From: Amycolatopsis sp. FDAARGOS 1241
GTDB lineage: Bacteria; Actinomycetota; Actinomycetes; Mycobacteriales; Pseudonocardiaceae
Length of the DNA: 64,000 bases
Direction of reading: 5' to 3'
Assembly: GCF_016889705.1 (NCBI RefSeq)
Contig: NZ_CP069526.1
Span: forward strand, 4,712,001-4,776,000
The notes under the pieces are model-generated. The model saw only the letters and a program-made list of their open reading frames with translations, had not been told where the DNA came from and ran no database searches. Below are positions 25,653 through 34,912 of the stretch, one piece after another (position 1 is the first letter of the stretch; every line of letters starts with the position of its first letter). The position numbers and the translations under genes were made by a program.

Positions 25653-26460
25653 TGCGGCCACCTCCTTCTCCCACTTCGGCGAGGAACCCACGCGTCAGGC
25701 GCGTGAACTCCCGGGGGTTTTCCAGGACGGACAGGTGCCCGGCGTCCGGTACCACGGCGAACCGCGCCTTCGGTATCCGCTCGGCGATCCGGTCACTCAG
25801 CTCACGCGGCGTCTTCGCGTCCCGCTCGCCCCACAGCACCAGGGCCGGCGCCGTGATGCCGGCGAGCACGTGGTCGAGCCGGGCACCGAAGCAGGTCTCG
25901 GCGGACGCCGCGTACGCGGCGGGCCGCATACCCGCGATGGCGGACCGGACCGACTCGGCGGTGTCCGGCAGCGGGTCGACGGTGAAGGTGCTCGACACGT
26001 AGAACTCCGCCAGCGCGGCCATGTCACCGACCCGGCTCGCGAGCCCGGACGCCTTCACCCGCGCCGGTTCCGGGTCCAGCTCGGCGAAGCTGTCGGCGAT
26101 CACCAGCGCCGTGACGCGTTCCGGGTGCCGGGCCGCGTAGCCGATGGCCTGTACACCGCCCATCGACAGCCCGACCAGCGTCACCTGGTTCAGTCCCGCG
26201 TCGGCGCGCACGCGCTCCACATCGGACACCCAGTCGCCGACCGAGAGCGGCGCGGCCCACGCGGAGCCGCCGTGCCCGCGGGTGTCGGGGACGAGCACCC
26301 GGTGCTCGGCGGCCAGCGCCTGCGCGCACGCCGTCCACAGCCGGTGGTCGGTGCCGAGGCTGTGTAGCAACAGCACACCGGCCCGAGCGGCACCGCCGGA
26401 GTCGAGGTAGGTCAAGGCGGGCGTGCCGCCCGTGGTCCGGGTGCCGAAACCGTCGATCAC
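25636..26460 (-). CDS. Alpha/beta hydrolase (enol-lactonase-like)
   Basis: A 274-residue hydrolase with nucleophile elbow GLSMGG near residue 105, oxyanion HSLGTDHRLW near 35, acid near 215 and DAGHLSVLENP at the end. The pattern is that of 3-oxoadipate enol-lactonases and related C-C or ester hydrolases in aromatic degradation. GTG 26460 overlaps the ABC ATPase stop (GTGA). Confidence 0.85.
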   Translation of the reverse strand: MIDGFGTRTTGGTPALTYLDSGGAARAGVLLLHSLGTDHRLWTACAQALAAEHRVLVPDTRGHGGSAWAAPLSVGDWVSDVERVRADAGLNQVTLVGLSMGGVQAIGYAARHPERVTALVIADSFAELDPEPARVKASGLASRVGDMAALAEFYVSSTFTVDPLPDTAESVRSAIAGMRPAAYAASAETCFGARLDHVLAGITAPALVLWGERDAKTPRELSDRIAERIPKARFAVVPDAGHLSVLENPREFTRLTRGFLAEVGEGGGRSGQQA

Positions 26461-27227
26461 TCCTGCGTTCCTCCCACCTGCGGGGTCATCTGGTCGAGCA
26501 CCCGCGTGCGCAGCTCCGCCAGCTCCTCGGGCGTCGGGTCGGCGGGCAGCGTGATGTCGTCGCACAGGTGCCCGGGCGGGCGCAGCACCAGCACGCGGTC
26601 GCCGATGGTCAGCGCCTCGGTGATGGAGTGGGTGATCACCACGCCGGTCTTGCCGTTGTCGCGCACCAGGTCCACGAACTCCTGGCGCAGGGCGACCGCC
26701 GTCACCTCGTCGAGCGCCGAGAACGACTCGTCGCACAGGATGATCTCGGGGGCCACGGCGAACGCGCGGGCGAGCGCGACGCGCTGGCGCTGCCCGCCCG
26801 AGAGCGTGTGCGGGTAGCCGTCTTCCTTCCCTTCGAGGCCGAGCCTGCGCAGCCAGTCCCTGGCCCGCGAGTCCCATTCCTGCTTCGGCACACCGGCGAA
26901 CTTCATGCCCGCGCAGACGTTGTGCAGCACGGTGCGCCAGGGCAGCAGCCGCGGGTCCTGGAACACCACGGCCATCCGGCCGCGGAACCAGCCGAAGTCG
27001 GCGAACGGGTCGTGCTCGAACACCCGCACGGAGCCGCCGGTCGCTTCGGTGAGGCCGAGGGTGAGGCCGAACGTGGTCGACTTGCCGCAGCCGGTCACGC
27101 CGACGATCGCGACGATCTCGCCCTCGCGGATGGTGAAGCTCAGGTCGTGCATCGCGTGGTGGCCGGGGAACACCTTGTCCACGTGGTCGAACTCGATGAC
27201 GACGGGCTTCTCGAGCTGGGTGGTCAT
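26457..27227 (-). CDS. NitT/TauT-type ABC transporter ATP-binding protein
   Basis: A 256-residue SsuB/TauB-like ATPase: Walker A GVTGCGKST, Q-loop VFQDPRLLPW, signature LSGGQRQRVALARA, Walker B IILCDESFSALD, switch His in THSIT. ATG 27227 with AGGA eight bases upstream. The Asp-Glu of Walker B is kept. It works with the permease and binding protein just upstream. Confidence 0.92.
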   Translation of the reverse strand: MTTQLEKPVVIEFDHVDKVFPGHHAMHDLSFTIREGEIVAIVGVTGCGKSTTFGLTLGLTEATGGSVRVFEHDPFADFGWFRGRMAVVFQDPRLLPWRTVLHNVCAGMKFAGVPKQEWDSRARDWLRRLGLEGKEDGYPHTLSGGQRQRVALARAFAVAPEIILCDESFSALDEVTAVALRQEFVDLVRDNGKTGVVITHSITEALTIGDRVLVLRPPGHLCDDITLPADPTPEELAELRTRVLDQMTPQVGGTQE

Positions 27228-27231
27228 CACT

Positions 27232-28110
27232 TCAGTCCTTTCCGGACGCGAGGATGGGCTTGGCCTGCCCGCGCTCGCCCACCGCGGGCCGGTAGCGCAG
27301 CACCCGGTTCTCGATCAGCTCGATCACGCCTTGCAGCACGAGCATGCAGACCGCCAGCAGCAGAGTCCACGAGATCACCGAGGCCATGTCGAAGAGCTGT
27401 TGCGCCGTCAGCAGTTCCGCGCCGACGCCGATGGTCGCGCCGACCAGTTCGGCGATGAGCACCATGCGGATCCCGAGGCCGAGGTTCACCTTCCACGCGG
27501 TGAGGATCCCCGGGGTGATCGCGGGCAGCGTGATCTCCCGGAACAGCGCCCACCGGGTCGGGCGGAAGGAGCAGGCCATGTCCCGCAGGTCCGCCGGGAT
27601 CGCGCGGTAGGAGTCGTGGACCTGCATTGCGAACCCGGGCAGGGTCACCAGCACCATCACGAACCAGACGCGGATCTCCACGTCGGCGAACCAGATGACC
27701 GCGATGATCACCCAGGACAGCGAAGGGATGCCCTGCACGAACCGCACCAACGGCAGGCAGAACCGCGACACCAGGTCGTTCACGCCCATCAGCACGCCGA
27801 GCACGGCGCCGGCCGCGAACGAGCTCGCGAGTCCGATGAGGACACGCGCGAGCGTCGTGCCCAGGCCCAGCAAGGAATCCGGGGTGCTGAGAATCGCGCC
27901 GAGTTCCTTGAGCACGCTCGGGATCGTGGGCACGGCGTAGGCCGGGGTGAACCGGGACACGATCGCCCACACGCCGAGCAGCACCACGATCAGCACGAGC
28001 ACGCCGGGATCGAGCAGCCGGCGCACGCCGCGCCGGTTCGCGGCCGGCGCGACCGCGGAGGCTTCCAGTGAGGTCGAGGACGCGGCTGGGGACAAGGGGG
28101 GAGCGGACAT
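27232..28110 (-). CDS. NitT/TauT-type ABC transporter permease
   Basis: A 292-residue inner-membrane protein with about six helices and the EAA-like loop DMACSFRPTRWALFREITLPAITPGILTAW. The N-terminus is a soluble Ala/Pro-rich tail of about 35 residues. ATG overlaps the binding-protein stop (ATGA). Confidence 0.9.
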   Translation of the reverse strand: MSAPPLSPAASSTSLEASAVAPAANRRGVRRLLDPGVLVLIVVLLGVWAIVSRFTPAYAVPTIPSVLKELGAILSTPDSLLGLGTTLARVLIGLASSFAAGAVLGVLMGVNDLVSRFCLPLVRFVQGIPSLSWVIIAVIWFADVEIRVWFVMVLVTLPGFAMQVHDSYRAIPADLRDMACSFRPTRWALFREITLPAITPGILTAWKVNLGLGIRMVLIAELVGATIGVGAELLTAQQLFDMASVISWTLLLAVCMLVLQGVIELIENRVLRYRPAVGERGQAKPILASGKD

Positions 28111-29126
28111 CACAACTCCTGGTAGACGAGGTTCGCGGGCGGCGTGTCGGTGAGGTAGCCGGTCTCCCGGCCCGCCTCGAGCACCGCTTCGATGCCGGTG
28201 GCCAGTTGGGCGGCGGGTGCGAGGTGCAGGCGCAACCGGCTCGGGTCCTCGATGAGCTTGGCCAGCGGCCCGGCCTTGCCGCGGGGCGTCGCCTTGGCGA
28301 TGATCGCCGCGGCCGCGTCCGGGTTGGCGGTGGTCCACTGCGCGGCCGTCGAGTAGATCCGGTACAGCGTGGCGACCGCGCCGGGGTTCGCCTTCGCCCA
28401 GTCGCTGTGCGCGGCCAGCCCCAGGTACGGGATCTGCCCGGTGCCGAACCGGCGCTGCCACTCGCCGAGACCGATGTCCAGGGTGCGGATGTCCGGCCTG
28501 GTGGCGACCAGTGACGAGTAGGCGGGTTCCCAGATCTCGACCGCGTTCGCCCGCCCGATCAGGGCCATCGTGGACAGCCCGGCGGTGGTCTGGTTGATCA
28601 GCTCGGCGTCGTGCAGGTCGAGGCCGCCCTGTCGGGCGAACCATTCGAACATCGCGTGGTTCGTGGTGCCCGTGGCCGCAGCGAGGCTGTGCCCGCGCAG
28701 GTCGGTGAGGGTGTGGAGGCTCGGATCCGACGTCACGACGGCGGTGAAGTAGTCGAACAGGTTGAACAGGTAGGTCACGTCGACCTGGCGTTCGCGGCGC
28801 AGCGCCTCGGACAGCAGCGCCGCGCTCGCACCGACCTGGTAGTGGCCGGAGGCGAACTCGGTGTTGTAGTTGTCCGGTGTCGCGTAGGCGAAGTCGATGT
28901 GCAGGCCGTGCGCGTCGTCGAAGCGCTTCGCCTTGATCACCGCAGGCAGGAACGCGCCGAGCGACGGTGCCCGGAATGCCAGCACGGTGATCGTCTGTTT
29001 GCCGTTGACGGTGTGCAGGCCTTGCGGTGCGCCGCACGCGGTGGTCAGCAGGGCAGCTGCACCGCCGGCGAGCGCGGCTCGTCTGCTCACGGGTTTTCCG
29101 GGCAGGCTGAAGGAAACGTGCCTCAT
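28110..29126 (-). CDS. NitT/TauT-type ABC transporter substrate-binding protein
   Basis: A 338-residue extracytoplasmic protein with a twin-arginine-like start (VSRRAALAGGAAALLTTACG) that also ends in a lipobox LTTAC at about residue 31, so probably a lipoprotein, possibly Tat-exported. The remainder fits the SsuA/TauA/NMT1 fold. It follows the IclR gene by 21 bases. Confidence 0.88.
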   Translation of the reverse strand: MRHVSFSLPGKPVSRRAALAGGAAALLTTACGAPQGLHTVNGKQTITVLAFRAPSLGAFLPAVIKAKRFDDAHGLHIDFAYATPDNYNTEFASGHYQVGASAALLSEALRRERQVDVTYLFNLFDYFTAVVTSDPSLHTLTDLRGHSLAAATGTTNHAMFEWFARQGGLDLHDAELINQTTAGLSTMALIGRANAVEIWEPAYSSLVATRPDIRTLDIGLGEWQRRFGTGQIPYLGLAAHSDWAKANPGAVATLYRIYSTAAQWTTANPDAAAAIIAKATPRGKAGPLAKLIEDPSRLRLHLAPAAQLATGIEAVLEAGRETGYLTDTPPANLVYQEL

Positions 29127-29147
29127 TGCACGTCCTTTCGTGGTGTC

Positions 29148-29957
29148 TCAGTTCTGGGTGGCCCCTCGGCCGGTGACCAGCACGGCCGGCCCGCCCAGCG
29201 CGGCGGAGACGCCGACCGCGGCCTCGACGGTCGCCGAGCGCAGCAACTCGAACCGGTCGTCGCCGAAGCGCTGCTCGGGCAGGCACACCCCGACCGAGGC
29301 GATGACCTGGCCGGTGTGGTCACGGATGGGCGAGGCGAGCCCGCCGACCCCTTCGCGGTAGCTGCCCCGGTTGGTGGCGTAGCCGTCGACGCGCACCTGG
29401 TTCAGCAGGGCGCGCAACGCCGCGGGATCGGTCGGGGACTTGGCGGTGTACTGCGGCAGCGGGCCACTGAGCACCTCGGTGATCTCGGCCTCGCTCTGGT
29501 ACGCCAGCAACGCACGCCCCGTGGCGACGCACGTCGCCGGGCAGCGCCTGCCGACGTGCGACACGGCGATGATCGGGTGCAGGCTGTCGAGCTTCTCGAC
29601 GTAGACCACGTCGCCGTGTTCGTAGACGCCGAGGTGGATGGTCTCTCCCGTGGCCTCGTTGAGCGCCTTGAGGTACGGGCTCGCGGTGGCTCGCAGGTCG
29701 AGGTTCTTCGCCCACAGGCTGCCGAGCTCGAAACAGCGCACGCCCGCCGAGTAGAGCGAACTGCGCTGGTCCTGCGTCACGTAACCGCGGTGCTGCAACG
29801 TGGCCAGCAGCCGGTGCACCGTGGCCTTCGGCCCGCCCACCCGCTCGGCGATGGCCGTGAGGCCTTGCGGGCTGCCCGCACCCACGAGGAACTCGATGAT
29901 GTCGAGACCCCGATCGAGCTGAGCACTGCCCGGATCGGAGTTGGACCGCTGTTCCAT
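29148..29957 (-). CDS. IclR-family transcriptional regulator
   Basis: A 269-residue regulator with an N-terminal winged helix (LTAIAERVGGPKATVHRLLATLQHRGYV) and the C-terminal effector domain (GRALLAYQSEAEI, YREGVGGLASPIRD). It is the promoter-proximal gene of the molybdenum-hydroxylase operon. ATG 29957 is embedded in a GTTCCA/TGGAAC dyad, suggesting autoregulation. IclR proteins of this sort respond to aromatic acids. Confidence 0.9.
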   Translation of the reverse strand: MEQRSNSDPGSAQLDRGLDIIEFLVGAGSPQGLTAIAERVGGPKATVHRLLATLQHRGYVTQDQRSSLYSAGVRCFELGSLWAKNLDLRATASPYLKALNEATGETIHLGVYEHGDVVYVEKLDSLHPIIAVSHVGRRCPATCVATGRALLAYQSEAEITEVLSGPLPQYTAKSPTDPAALRALLNQVRVDGYATNRGSYREGVGGLASPIRDHTGQVIASVGVCLPEQRFGDDRFELLRSATVEAAVGVSAALGGPAVLVTGRGATQN

Positions 29958-29977
29958 GTTTGGACCGTAGGTGGAAC
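29951..29977. promoter_or_regulatory. Operator-like dyad at the IclR start
   Basis: GTTCCA at 29951-29956 and TGGAAC at 29972-29977 form a perfect 6-base inverted repeat with a 15-base spacer that includes the start codon of the IclR gene. TTTGGACC and GGTCC copies extend partial symmetry. IclR proteins usually bind such sites near their own promoters. Confidence 0.45.
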
Positions 29978-30110
29978 ACCTGGTCCGCGTCAACCCGCTT
30001 CGCCGTCGCTCGCGGGAGGTTGCGCGAGCCCGTGCGTCTCGCCGGCAAGGTGCGGCGGCGCGTCAGGGCGGTGTCGGGGAAACGTCAGGCGGCAGGCCGA
30101 CGGTGGTCGC

Positions 30111-30926
30111 ATGATGAACAACAGCAAGTCTTCGACCACAACGCAGTGGACCGGCCTGGTGCCGGTCGACGACACGGCCCTGGCCGTCACCGACACCGGT
30201 GGTCCGGGTCTCCCCCTCGTTTACCTCAACGGCCAGTTCGCCACCCAGGGCTACTGGCGGCGGGTGCTGGCCGAACTCGGCTCCGAGTTCCGGCACATCA
30301 CCTACGACGAGCGGGCGCGCGGCAAGTCCAAGCGTTCGGCGGACTACTCCTTCGCGGTCGCCGTCCGCGACGTCGACGCCGTTCTCGCCGCTCGGGAGGT
30401 GGACCGGGCGCTCGTGGTCGGCTGGTCCTACGGAGCGTTCGTCGCGGCGCACTGGGCCAGCCGGAACCCGGACCGTGCGCTGGGCGCGGTCTTCGTCGAA
30501 GGCGCCGAACCCTACGACTGGCTCGACGAGGCCATGGAACAGCGCATCCGCAGGCTGTTCAAGCGCATGGGCTGGTTCCTGCCGCTGCTGTGCCCGACCG
30601 GCCTGGCCCCGCGGATGAGCGCCGCCCAGCAGGCAGAAAGCAACATCGAACTCGGCAAGCTCTCCCGCGAACGTGAACTCGGCCCCGCGCTGGACCGCCT
30701 CACTGTCCCGGCGCGGTACGTGCTCGGGTCCGGAACATCGTTCGGCGGTAAGGGCGACGAGCAGGAACGCATCCGCGCCGGCGTCGGCGAGGTGACCGAC
30801 CGCAACCCGACCACCAAGGTCAGTGACAAGGTCTCGAGCAACCACGGTGCGATCCTGCGCAAGGACTTCCGGGCCGTCGCCGACGCCGTCTGCGAAGTCG
30901 CCGCCCTCGATCGCGCAGGTCGATGA
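30111..30926 (+). CDS. Alpha/beta hydrolase
   Basis: A 271-residue hydrolase, divergent from the IclR operon. Nucleophile elbow GWSYGA near residue 105, oxyanion LNGQFATQGYWRRV near 43, and SNHGAILRKD with the catalytic His near residue 245. Two ATGs start it; no strong ribosome site is visible. Substrate unknown. Confidence 0.82.
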   Translation: MMNNSKSSTTTQWTGLVPVDDTALAVTDTGGPGLPLVYLNGQFATQGYWRRVLAELGSEFRHITYDERARGKSKRSADYSFAVAVRDVDAVLAAREVDRALVVGWSYGAFVAAHWASRNPDRALGAVFVEGAEPYDWLDEAMEQRIRRLFKRMGWFLPLLCPTGLAPRMSAAQQAESNIELGKLSRERELGPALDRLTVPARYVLGSGTSFGGKGDEQERIRAGVGEVTDRNPTTKVSDKVSSNHGAILRKDFRAVADAVCEVAALDRAGR

Positions 30927-31530
30927 CGACCCGCCGGTCGGCGACGCGACCGACCGGCCGGCGCACTCGCGGACGACGACGGGCCCTCCCGGGAGTCAAG
31001 ACGAGGCCGATCGCCTCGCGGGATCGCTGAGCTCCACAGCACCCCGGACCCCACCGGCGCCGTGATCGTGGCAGACCACGACTCCGGCGTCCTTTTCGGA
31101 CAGACGCCGCCTGCGGCTTACGGCGGCCGGCTCCCGCGTCATGGTCGTGTGCTGGCCTGGGCCGGTTCTCGGGTGGCAAGCTTGGTCCGGCAGTGGGCGA
31201 GCGCCGCACCCGGCCCCTTCGATGTCAGGCCGGCCCGTAGGCACGCGACCGGAAGAGTTGCGAAGCCGCACCCCGTCCTCCTCCACCGTGATCGCGACTT
31301 GATCGCGTCAGGCGAGCCGGCGTCGGTTGGTGCGTGGCTACCGCCTCGAAACCCGCGAGAAGCCGCAGGGCGGCGGGCGCAGCGTGAACCGGTTCCGCGC
31401 TCTGCCCGGCCCGGAAGGTGTTCTTGACGCGAACCTGACGCCCGGGTCCCGCGGCCGTACCGCGCCCCGGGCTAGAGTTCCCGCGGTGCCGGCCAGGCCG
31501 TCGGCCGCGGCGACGAGGAGGGGTTCCCTG
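30927..31530. other. Intergenic region without a supportable gene
   Basis: About 600 bases in which no frame shows consistent third-position GC or a recognisable motif. The ribosome site GAGGAGG for glutaminase ends the region. Confidence 0.3.
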
Positions 31531-32448
31531 ATGGAGGTCGATTACCGGCGGGCCGTCGCGCGGGTGCTGGAGGCGGTGGCGCCCTGCGTCGGCGCCGGGA
31601 AGGTTGCCGATTACATCCCGGAGCTGGCCACAGTGGACCCGCGGCAGTTCGGGTTCGCGGTGGCCACCACCGACGGGCAGGTGCACTGCGCCGGTGACGC
31701 GGACACCAGGTTCTCGATGCAGAGCATCTCGAAGGTGTTCACCCTCGCTCTGGTGCTGTACCGCGACGGCGAGACCATCTGGCGGCGAGTGGGCAGGGAG
31801 CCGTCCGGCAGCCCGTTCAACTCCCTCATCCAGCTCGAGCTCGAACGGGGAATCCCGAGAAACCCCTACATCAACCCCGGCGCGATCGTGGTCACCGACC
31901 AGCTGCTGGCCGACGGCGGCGACGGGTTCGCGACCCTGCACCGCCTGCTGCGCACCGAAACCGGCAATCCGGACCTGGACGTCGACGACGTCGTCGCGGC
32001 GTCCGAAGCAGGTGCCGGCCACCGCAACCGCGCCCTGGCCCACCTCATGGCCGGCTTCGGGAACATGGTCAATCCCGTCGACGACGCTCTCGAGCACTAC
32101 TTCCGCCAGTGTTCGGTCGCCATCACCTGCCGCGAACTCGCCCACGCCGGCCTGCTCCTGGCCCGCCACGGCATCCGCGCGGACGGGACCAGGCTGCTGG
32201 CCCGCTCCGACGTCCGGCACCTCATCGCGCTGATGATGACCTGCGGAACCTACGACGCCGCCGGCGAATTCGCCTACCGCGTCGGCTTGCCTTGCAAGAG
32301 CGGTGTCGGAGGCGGCATTCTCGCCATCGTCCCCGACCACTGCGCCGTCGCTGCCTGGGGACCGGGCCTGGACGACCACGGCAACTCCGTCTCCGCCACC
32401 GCCGCGCTCGCGGCTTTCGCCGACATCACCGGCCACAGCGTCTTCTGA
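31531..32448 (+). CDS. glsA: Glutaminase A
   Basis: A 305-residue serine-type glutaminase that converts glutamine to glutamate and ammonia. Catalytic SISK in FSMQSISKVFTLAL (about residue 66), PFNSLIQLE, NPYINPGAIV, GNMVNPVDDALEHYFRQCS and VGGGILAIVP are family signatures. Full length. ATG with GAGGAGG upstream. Confidence 0.93.
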   Translation: MEVDYRRAVARVLEAVAPCVGAGKVADYIPELATVDPRQFGFAVATTDGQVHCAGDADTRFSMQSISKVFTLALVLYRDGETIWRRVGREPSGSPFNSLIQLELERGIPRNPYINPGAIVVTDQLLADGGDGFATLHRLLRTETGNPDLDVDDVVAASEAGAGHRNRALAHLMAGFGNMVNPVDDALEHYFRQCSVAITCRELAHAGLLLARHGIRADGTRLLARSDVRHLIALMMTCGTYDAAGEFAYRVGLPCKSGVGGGILAIVPDHCAVAAWGPGLDDHGNSVSATAALAAFADITGHSVF

Positions 32449-32468
32449 CCGCGGCGCTGGTGTGGCGG

Positions 32469-32555
32469 ATGCCGGGCGTGCGGCTCTTCGACGACGGCCG
32501 CGCGCTCCCGGAGAAGACGCTCGTCCCGATCGACGACGACATGCGCGCCACGTGA
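32469..32555 (+). CDS. Possible small ORF or C-terminal relic
   Basis: A 28-residue frame, MPGVRLFDDGRALPEKTLVP onward, with high third-position GC ending at TGA 32555. The frame is also open upstream, overlapping the end of glsA. It resembles the tail of a lost gene; no family recognised. Confidence 0.25.
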   Translation: MPGVRLFDDGRALPEKTLVPIDDDMRAT

Positions 32556-32762
32556 CCTCTTGGTCGCGGGCCGGGCGTCGGCTTTTTCACGCCGAGCGGT
32601 GAAACCGGAGAGGTCACAGCGTCCCCCGTGCTCGCACGCGGACCGCGCCGGCACCGGCGTCCACGACGACGCCCCGTTTGTTCATCCCGCGTTCACGCCG
32701 GCGGCGTCCAATAAGAGTCTTCGCAGACCGGTGCATCCAAAGCGCACCGGCTGGAGGCGGCC

Positions 32763-32999
32763 ATGCACGAACAGACGATGGACGTGATCGCGTCCGGGCA
32801 ACTGGATACCCAGTCCGCACATCTGAAGACCCGGCCGGCGCGGCACTACCCCGCGATCGACCCGTCGGTGGTGCGGGACCCGGTCGCGCACGTGCGCTCG
32901 CGCTTCGCCGGCGCGCGGATCCACGCTTACCCGCCCATCCTCGTCGAGCGTGCAGCGAGGTCCGCGCTGGAGCGGCCGGCCGAATGTCACGAGAGGTAG
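32763..32999 (+). CDS. Small three-helix-bundle dimerisation-type protein
   Basis: A 78-residue protein. The second half, VRDPVAHVRSRFAGARIHAYPPILVERAARSAL, has the helix-RFxGxRI-helix pattern of small actinobacterial 'three-helix bundle dimerisation' proteins. ATG with GGAGG six bases upstream. These are of unknown function. Confidence 0.7.
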   Translation: MHEQTMDVIASGQLDTQSAHLKTRPARHYPAIDPSVVRDPVAHVRSRFAGARIHAYPPILVERAARSALERPAECHER

Positions 33000-33369
33000 C
33001 CGGCACGAACTGGTGCAGCGCCGGCTGCGGTTGAGTGCGCCTCGTCGCCGGGGTGGCACGTCGGCCTGCCGGGTGATTCGCCACCCGGCAGGGAGGGCCG
33101 CGCCCGGGTTGTGCGAAAAACCCGGCGTGGCGGACTGCGGGATGGGGATGGCACAGGGCCCGATCGCGCGGTGTGGGAGCCCGGCCGGTGCACAGCGCAA
33201 TGCGCTACGCACGGGCCGGGTGCCCAGGAAGGGCGGCCCGTTCTCGAACCAGGCGTCACCCGCGCCGAGTGAACCGTGGACTGTGTGCACCGCGGCCGAG
33301 TTCCTTCCAGGCCGACAAACCTGGCCGTCCCGCCGCAGCGGGCGGCACCGGCCGCCACTGGCCTGCCGC
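33000..33369. other. Non-coding or decayed stretch
   Basis: No gene could be supported. It separates the three-helix protein gene from the relic that follows. Confidence 0.25.
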
Positions 33370-33690
33370 CCCGAATTCGCCAGTTGTCCTTCGGCAGGCA
33401 GCCCGCGGACAGCCAGACCGCGCAGGGGTGGTCGTCGGTGTCGCTGCGGCCCGCCTCTACCGCGAGGACGTGGTCCGTCCACGGGTGAAGCCCGCCGGCG
33501 GGTACCGGTTCCGCCAGGACCGGGATGGGCGAGTCCACGACGACGGCGCCGGCCGGGCCGCAGCCGAGTGTGTGGATGGCGGCCACCACCGCGGGGGCGC
33601 GCCCGGCGAATAGCTGACCGGGAGCAGGCCGGAGACGAAGACGCTGGAGCCGGCCGCGCGGGCACGGACGGCCTCCGATCCGGCCGTGGT
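33370..33690 (-). pseudogene. Frameshifted remnant of an unrecognised protein
   Basis: On the minus strand SEAVRARAAGSSVFVSGLL is read in one frame until about 33610 and then APAVVAAIHTLGCGPAGAVV onward in another, ending in a stretch rich in His, Asp and Trp (HPWTDHVLAVEAGRSDTDDH). Both pieces have high third-position GC, unlike the plus-strand frames. Neither has a proper start or family match. It looks like a gene broken by a frameshift and truncated at its N-terminus. Confidence 0.4.
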
Positions 33691-33812
33691 TCAGCGAGCC
33701 TGCAGCCCGCCGCCGGGAGTCCCGCCTCCGTGGCACCGACTTCGGCACGGCGGACGGTGGCAGGGGGCCCGGCTGCGCCCGAGGTCGGGTTGCGGGTCGG
33801 GCCGCGGACGGC

Positions 33813-34028
33813 CTACGCGGGTTTGCCGGCGTCGATCCAGCGGCGGAAGACGGCGACCTGCTCGTCGGGCCATGCTTCGTCGCACGGCATCGTGCCGGCT
33901 TCGAGCCGGTCGAGGATGGCGTCGGCGTTGGCCGAAACGTCGTCGAGGGACCAGAGGTCGAAGGCGAAAGTCATCGCGTCGCGGTCCTGCTCGCGAAACA
34001 GTGGCTTGATGTCCTGCTCGAAGTGCAT
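33813..34028 (-). CDS. Conserved small protein with DIKPLFRE motif
   Basis: A 71-residue acidic protein: MHFEQDIKPLFREQDRDAM at the start and MPCDEAWPDEQVAVFRRWID at the end. It is a short conserved actinobacterial family related to the first helix region of cytochrome-c-like modules but has no CxxCH heme site, so it does not bind heme c. ATG has AGGGAGGA about nine bases upstream. Function unknown. Confidence 0.75.
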   Translation of the reverse strand: MHFEQDIKPLFREQDRDAMTFAFDLWSLDDVSANADAILDRLEAGTMPCDEAWPDEQVAVFRRWIDAGKPA

Positions 34029-34031
34029 CGG

Positions 34032-34206
34032 CTAGTCCTCCCTTGCGGTTGTGCCTGCCTTGTCGCCGCCGTTCGCGGAGCGACCGGCGGTGTCGCAGAA
34101 GTCCGAGGCGTCGCGCACCGCGTTCGTCGAGCAGCACCCCGGCGGATTCCCCGATGCGGTACGAGGCCGTCGTCTTCGTGGCAGAGCCCGAACTTCCCTG
34201 CAGCAC
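34032..34206 (-). pseudogene. Possible frameshifted small ORF upstream
   Basis: GTG 34206 has CGGAGG upstream and starts a protein-like frame (TTASYRIGESAGVLLDE). A second frame ending at TAG 34032, just before the next ribosome site, reads VRDASDFCDTAGRSANGGDK. Joining them needs removal of one base near 34120. Support is limited to coding bias and position. Confidence 0.25.
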
Positions 34207-34386
34207 AGTGAACACCTCCGTGTCGGACGAGTGGTGAAGGCGCAGGCGACAAGGAAGCCCGAGCACCCACCCCTCTTCCCGGGACCGACGGACACACCAC
34301 CCGGCCGGGTGGTGAGCGGTGGCGAGGCACCGCTTTTGGCCAGGACCGGGTTAGCATGGCGAATTCGCCTGGGGAGGAGGGGGTCG

Positions 34387-34827
34387 GTGACCATGTACCA
34401 GCTGGTGCTTTCCGCGGACGCGCAGCGGTGGACGATTCGGCTGCACGAGGACGTCACGGTGTTCACGTGCACCCCGCCGGCCGGGGCCCACGCCGTGGCC
34501 CAATCGCTCCCCCGGGTTTGGGACGGTCGCGGGCTCGGTCTGCCCGCGCACGAGGTGCCGACGTTCGCCACAGCGCTCGGAGCGGTCATGAAGCAGCCCG
34601 TGTTCTGGCGGGCCTACCGTCGCGCCGACCAGCGTCACGCGCAGCCCTGGGCCGAACCCCACGTCGACCCCGATGACGGGTTCGTCTACGTGTGCGGGCC
34701 GTGCCGGGACTCCTCCGAGAACGTCGGCTACCGACCGGTGAACAGCTTCACGATCGCCCTCGCGAACGTGCGTGCACTGCGGATCCGGATGGCCGCGCAC
34801 CTGAGCGACCGTTTGGTCACTGCCTGA
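34387..34827 (+). CDS. Conserved hypothetical protein
   Basis: A 146-residue soluble protein, VTMYQLVLSADAQRWTI at the start, with a CGPCRDSS pair of cysteines near residue 105. No signal peptide. GTG 34387 is placed six bases after AGGAGG; ATG 34393 is an alternative. Not recognised. Confidence 0.65.
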   Translation: MTMYQLVLSADAQRWTIRLHEDVTVFTCTPPAGAHAVAQSLPRVWDGRGLGLPAHEVPTFATALGAVMKQPVFWRAYRRADQRHAQPWAEPHVDPDDGFVYVCGPCRDSSENVGYRPVNSFTIALANVRALRIRMAAHLSDRLVTA

Positions 34828-34912
34828 TCGCCGGCAGGACAGCCGAGGCTGGGCACAGTTCGCTGACGGTGAACCGCGGAATCGGGCGCGCGGCGAAACG
34901 CGTTTGAAAGAC

